Part shown: piece after piece, positions 38,745 to 41,361 of the stretch | How the letters are laid out: each line of letters begins with the position of its first letter | How positions within the stretch are numbered: the stretch's first letter is position 1 | NCBI RefSeq assembly: GCF_016863175.1 | Contig: NZ_BOOJ01000082.1 | Span: forward strand, 1-41,361 | Length of the DNA stretch: 41,361 bases | Direction of reading: 5' to 3' | From: Paraplanobispora siamensis | Lineage (GTDB): Bacteria > Actinomycetota > Actinomycetes > Streptosporangiales > Streptosporangiaceae | Translations under genes and position numbers: made by a program | Notes under the pieces: generated by a model | Told to the model about the DNA's origin: nothing | Seen by the model: the letters and a program-made list of their open reading frames with translations, nothing else | The model's database searches: none

Positions 38745-40124
38745 GTGATACCGACGAAGGGAAGGCACCAGAGGAGGCGCCCGAGCTGGCCGGTCGCGCT
38801 GGGGGCGGGGGTCGTCACATTGGCGCTCATCGCCGCGATCGTCGTGTACTCCTCGGGCTCCGACAGGCCGCGCGGGCAGGTCATGACGATCCCCCCGTCC
38901 GAGGCGGCGCCGTCGCTCGCCCAGCCGCCCGTGACGGAGTCCTGGCCGCGCTGGGGGGTCACGCACACCGAGTACAGCGCGACCAACGAGACGGCCCGGG
39001 TCAGAGACGAGGCCTCCCACGTGCTGAGCCGGGTGCCCCTCGTCCAGAACCAGCACATCATGGGCTGGGGCGCGGGCAACCCCGAGCCCGCACCCGGCAA
39101 GTACGACTTCCGCGACCTCGACCGTCGCGTCAAGTTCATGTCCGACTCCCAGGCCGTCCCGGTGATCACGCTCTGCTGCGCGCCCGACTGGATGAAGGGC
39201 GGCAGCGAGGGCCGCACCGACTGGAGCCAGAGCTCGCTGGAGACCGCGCCCCGGCGTGAGCACTTCGACGACTTCGCCAAGCTGGTCACGACCGTGGCCA
39301 AGCGCTATCCCACGGTCAAGCACTACATGGTCTGGAACGAGTTCAAGGGCTTCTGGAACAACGCGCAGAACCGCTGGGACGCCGAGGCCTACACCGAGAT
39401 GTACAACAAGGTCTACGACGCTCTGAAGGCCGTGGACGAGGACATCAAGGTCGGCGGGCCGTACGTGCCGATCCTGAGCAACAAGAACGGCCGCGGCTCG
39501 GAGCTGCAGGGGCCGTGGGGCGTCGCCGACCAGCGTGACCTGGACGCCGTCGAGTACTGGATCAAGAACAAGAAGGGCGCCGACTTCATCGTGATCGACG
39601 CCGCCTCGGTGACCAGGGACGCCGGCATCCACCCCGACGAGTTCACCGCGCTCGGCAAGTTCAGCGCCATCACCACGTGGCTGCGCCAGAAGAGCGGCAA
39701 CATGCCCGTCTGGTGGGCGGAGTGGTACGTCGCCCCCGACAACGTCGACTGGACCGAGGAGCGCCGCACCGCCGTCCAGGCGGTGGCCATGATGGAGTTC
39801 GCCGCCAGCGGCGCCACCACGGCCCTGTACTGGAACCCGCAGCGCAAGGCAGGCCAGCGGGACTGCCCCGGCTGCCTGTGGATCCCGGGAGAGGGGCAGG
39901 AGATGCCGATGGCGGGCCTCCTGAGCGGGTTCACCAAGTGGTTCCCCGGCGGCGTGACGCTGGAGAACCTCACGTCCTCCGATCCCAAGGTGCGGGTGCT
40001 GGCCCAGCAGCGCATGCTGGTCATGGTCAACACCAGCGACGCGCCCGTCACCACCACCGTGGACGGCAAGCAGTTCGAGCTGAAGCCCTACGAGATCAAG
40101 TGGAGCGAGCGCGGCGGCGCCTGA
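38745..40124 (+). CDS. Exported GH39-like glycosidase, membrane-anchored form
   Basis: A 459-residue paralogue of the GH39-like lipoprotein. It starts at GTG after GAGGACGC and has a basic head and one hydrophobic anchor or signal (about 15-36) without a lipobox Cys, so it is membrane-tethered or secreted. The catalytic domain keeps MVWNEFKGFW (acid/base Glu199), PVWWAEWY (nucleophile Glu326), QNQHIMGWGAGNP, LCCAPDWMKGG and CPGC. The differing anchors suggest the two enzymes act at different depths in the envelope on a related substrate. The hairpin that overlaps its stop codon ends the transcript. Substrate unknown. Confidence 0.85.
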   Translation: MIPTKGRHQRRRPSWPVALGAGVVTLALIAAIVVYSSGSDRPRGQVMTIPPSEAAPSLAQPPVTESWPRWGVTHTEYSATNETARVRDEASHVLSRVPLVQNQHIMGWGAGNPEPAPGKYDFRDLDRRVKFMSDSQAVPVITLCCAPDWMKGGSEGRTDWSQSSLETAPRREHFDDFAKLVTTVAKRYPTVKHYMVWNEFKGFWNNAQNRWDAEAYTEMYNKVYDALKAVDEDIKVGGPYVPILSNKNGRGSELQGPWGVADQRDLDAVEYWIKNKKGADFIVIDAASVTRDAGIHPDEFTALGKFSAITTWLRQKSGNMPVWWAEWYVAPDNVDWTEERRTAVQAVAMMEFAASGATTALYWNPQRKAGQRDCPGCLWIPGEGQEMPMAGLLSGFTKWFPGGVTLENLTSSDPKVRVLAQQRMLVMVNTSDAPVTTTVDGKQFELKPYEIKWSERGGA

Positions 40125-40139
40125 CCCGGCTCAGGCGCC
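40116..40139 (+). terminator. Hairpin overlapping the glycosidase stop codon
   Basis: GGCGCCTGA pairs with TCAGGCGCC across a six-base loop; the TGA stop is the end of the left arm. It lies between convergent genes. Confidence 0.6.
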
Positions 40140-40150
40140 CGCCTGCTCAC

Positions 40151-40265
40151 GGAGTCTCACGGAGTCTCACGGAGTCTTCGGGGTCTTCAGGGTCTTCGGG
40201 GTCTTCAGGGTCTTCGGGGTCTTCGGGGTCTTCGGGGTCTTCGGGGTCTTCGGGGTCTTCGGGGT
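40151..40265. repeat. Simple repeats: 10-bp GGAGTCTCAC and 9-bp GGGGTCTTC
   Basis: Two copies and a variant of a 10-bp unit (40151-40180) merge into about ten 9-bp units (GGGGTCTTC or GGGTCTTCA) to 40265. The 9-bp part encodes the Thr-Pro-Lys tail of the leftward gene; its stop codon (40167-40169) falls within the 10-bp part. Confidence 0.9.
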
Positions 40266-40667
40266 CGGGACGTACCGGTTGTACGGGTCGTACCGGTCAT
40301 GCCGGGAAGTCCGGGCCGCGGTGGGCTCCGCCTCGATCCTGACGATCTCGCCCGTCCTGTCGGGCACGCACGGCGCCGCCTGTCTCGTCGGGGTGATCGA
40401 GGAGGCCGCCGCTCTCGGCGGCCGCGGCCGGCAGGACGGTTCGGACATGACGATGGTGAAGCAGGCGGGCACCAGCGCCACGGTCAGGGTGGCCAGGACG
40501 ACGTAGACGATCTCCCGCCGGCTCACCGGGCAACTGAAGCACCGGCCGGCGCGCGCGGGCCGGGCGGCGTTCAGAGCGTCGATTCGGCGGGCGAAGGCGC
40601 GGTCCCCCTCCCGCAGCATCCGTTCGATCTGCATCAGGATCCGGTCCTCCCCGCTCGGCGGGTTCAT
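40167..40667 (-). CDS. DUF3040-like small membrane protein with Thr-Pro-Lys repeat tail
   Basis: A 166-residue protein. The N-terminal EDRILMQIERMLREGDRAFARRI helix (7-29, cited as QIERMLREGDRAFARRI) resembles DUF3040 proteins. A span at about 53-73 (VYVVLATLTVALVPACFTIV) is followed by a Pro/Arg-rich external part and a tail of about ten TPK/TLK units (135-166). The basic Thr-Pro-Lys tail echoes the KTP tail of the large Ser/Thr kinase in this window. Located 41 bp after ctaD on the same strand, so it may be co-transcribed with the oxidase. GGGAG precedes the ATG. Function unknown. Confidence 0.75.
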   Translation of the reverse strand: MNPPSGEDRILMQIERMLREGDRAFARRIDALNAARPARAGRCFSCPVSRREIVYVVLATLTVALVPACFTIVMSEPSCRPRPPRAAASSITPTRQAAPCVPDRTGEIVRIEAEPTAARTSRHDRYDPYNRYVPTPKTPKTPKTPKTPKTPKTLKTPKTLKTPKTP

Positions 40668-40708
40668 GGGACACGGCTCCCGACGCAGATCATGCCGGGC
40701 ATGCGAGA

Positions 40709-41361
40709 TCAGCTCTTCCGCGCGGGACCGGCCGGTTCACGCGGCGGCGGCTGCATGTCCAGCCGGGGATGGTGCAGATCGAACGCGGGCCGTTCGGAGC
40801 GGATGCGCGGCAGCGAGGTGAAGTTGTGCCGCGGCGGCGGGCACGAGGTGGCCCACTCCAGCGAGTTGCTGTAGCCCCACGGGTCGTCCACGGTCACCCG
40901 CGGCGCGTGACGTGCGGTGTGCCAGACGTTGTAGACGAACGGCAGCGTGGAGATGCCCAGGATGAGGGCGCCGACCGAGGAGACCACGTTCAGGTCGGTG
41001 AAGCCGTCGATGTGGTGATAGTCGGCGTAGCGGCGCGGGAAGCCCTCGGCGCCCAGCCAGTGCTGCACCAGGAAGGTGGTGTGGAAGCCGATGAACAGCA
41101 GCCAGAAGTGCACCTTGCCCAGGGTCTCGTTGAGCATCCTGCCGGTGAACTTCGGCCACCAGAAGTAGAAGCCCGCGAACATCGCGAACACCACGGTGCC
41201 GAAGACGACGTAGTGGAAGTGGGCCACCACGAAGTAGGAGTCCGTCACGTGGAAGTCCATCGGCGGTGAGGCCAGGATGACGCCGGTCAGGCCGCCGAAC
41301 AGGAAGGTGACCAAGAACCCGACCGCCCAGAGCATCGGTGTGTGCATCGCGATGTAGCCGC
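40709..41361 (-). CDS. Cytochrome c oxidase subunit I, C-terminal part (runs off window)
   Basis: The last 217 codons or so of the aa3-type oxidase catalytic subunit; the 5' part lies beyond the window edge. Visible are [22 protein letters not shown], the heme-ligand motif [10 protein letters not shown] (the two His bind heme a3 and heme a), [39 protein letters not shown] (cited as [18 protein letters not shown]), and the last spans, then a cytoplasmic tail ending [12 protein letters not shown]. Membrane-bound terminal oxidase of aerobic respiration. A DUF3040-like gene follows 41 bp downstream. Confidence 0.97.
   Translation of the reverse strand, partial: GYIAMHTPMLWAVGFLVTFLFGGLTGVILASPPMDFHVTDSYFVVAHFHYVVFGTVVFAMFAGFYFWWPKFTGRMLNETLGKVHFWLLFIGFHTTFLVQHWLGAEGFPRRYADYHHIDGFTDLNVVSSVGALILGISTLPFVYNVWHTARHAPRVTVDDPWGYSNSLEWATSCPPPRHNFTSLPRIRSERPAFDLHHPRLDMQPPPREPAGPARKS

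Overview
The window comes from a chromosome of a high-GC, Gram-positive actinobacterium. The signs are strong G/C bias at third codon positions, GTG starts, a DUF3073 protein, an F420-type PPOX protein, DUF2510 and DUF3040-like membrane proteins, NarL-type two-component systems and large Ser/Thr kinases with Pro/Thr-rich external stalks. The gene mix resembles Streptosporangiales (Streptosporangium/Nonomuraea-like), but the genus is an inference. There is no phage, insertion sequence, CRISPR array or rRNA. The window looks like ordinary chromosome with accessory, surface and regulatory genes.

Layout. 1-2.6 kb: a 20-bp tandem repeat, a DUF3073 protein, two ArsR-type regulators that overlap tail to tail, and a DUF4253 protein. 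2.6-6 kb: an alpha/beta hydrolase, then a tight four-gene operon of three Roadblock/LC7 proteins and a DUF4388-like protein, with no GTPase or histidine kinase. 6-10.3 kb: a DUF4032 kinase-like protein with a class II aldolase, a pterin carbinolamine dehydratase, a Cu-Zn SOD-like lipoprotein and a methyltransferase. 10.5-16.1 kb: a histidine kinase/response regulator pair, an exported beta-lactamase-fold protein and an orphan histidine kinase. 16.2-22.7 kb: a spermidine-synthase-like protein divergent from a penicillin-binding protein, hemolysin III, a PPOX protein, an M20 hydrolase and lysine 6-aminotransferase.

22.7-27.4 kb: a solo LuxR regulator, the first of two GH39-like exported glycosidases, an SMR exporter behind what looks like a guanidine-III riboswitch, tRNA-His, oligoribonuclease and a DUF2510 membrane protein. 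27.4-32.7 kb: a pseudokinase and two receptor-type Ser/Thr kinases in a row. 32.8-35.1 kb: a PPOX protein divergent from a MocR/PdxR regulator, with a clear operator between them. 35-40.1 kb: a DegT aminotransferase, a CelD/FemAB-like acyltransferase, an APH-type phosphotransferase and the second GH39-like glycosidase. 40.1-41.4 kb: a DUF3040-like protein with a Thr-Pro-Lys tail and the 3' end of ctaD, which runs off the window.

How the parts fit. The most notable links are regulatory. The two GH39-like paralogues lie about 15 kb apart yet share two promoter-region blocks at identical spacing, so they are probably co-regulated and act on the same surface polymer, perhaps one modified by the DegT/acyltransferase pair. 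The SMR exporter has an RNA element that matches guanidine-III riboswitches. The PPOX/MocR pair is bridged by AAGTGG half-sites. Envelope functions (PBP, beta-lactamase-fold protein, Ser/Thr kinases, glycosidases) dominate the window.
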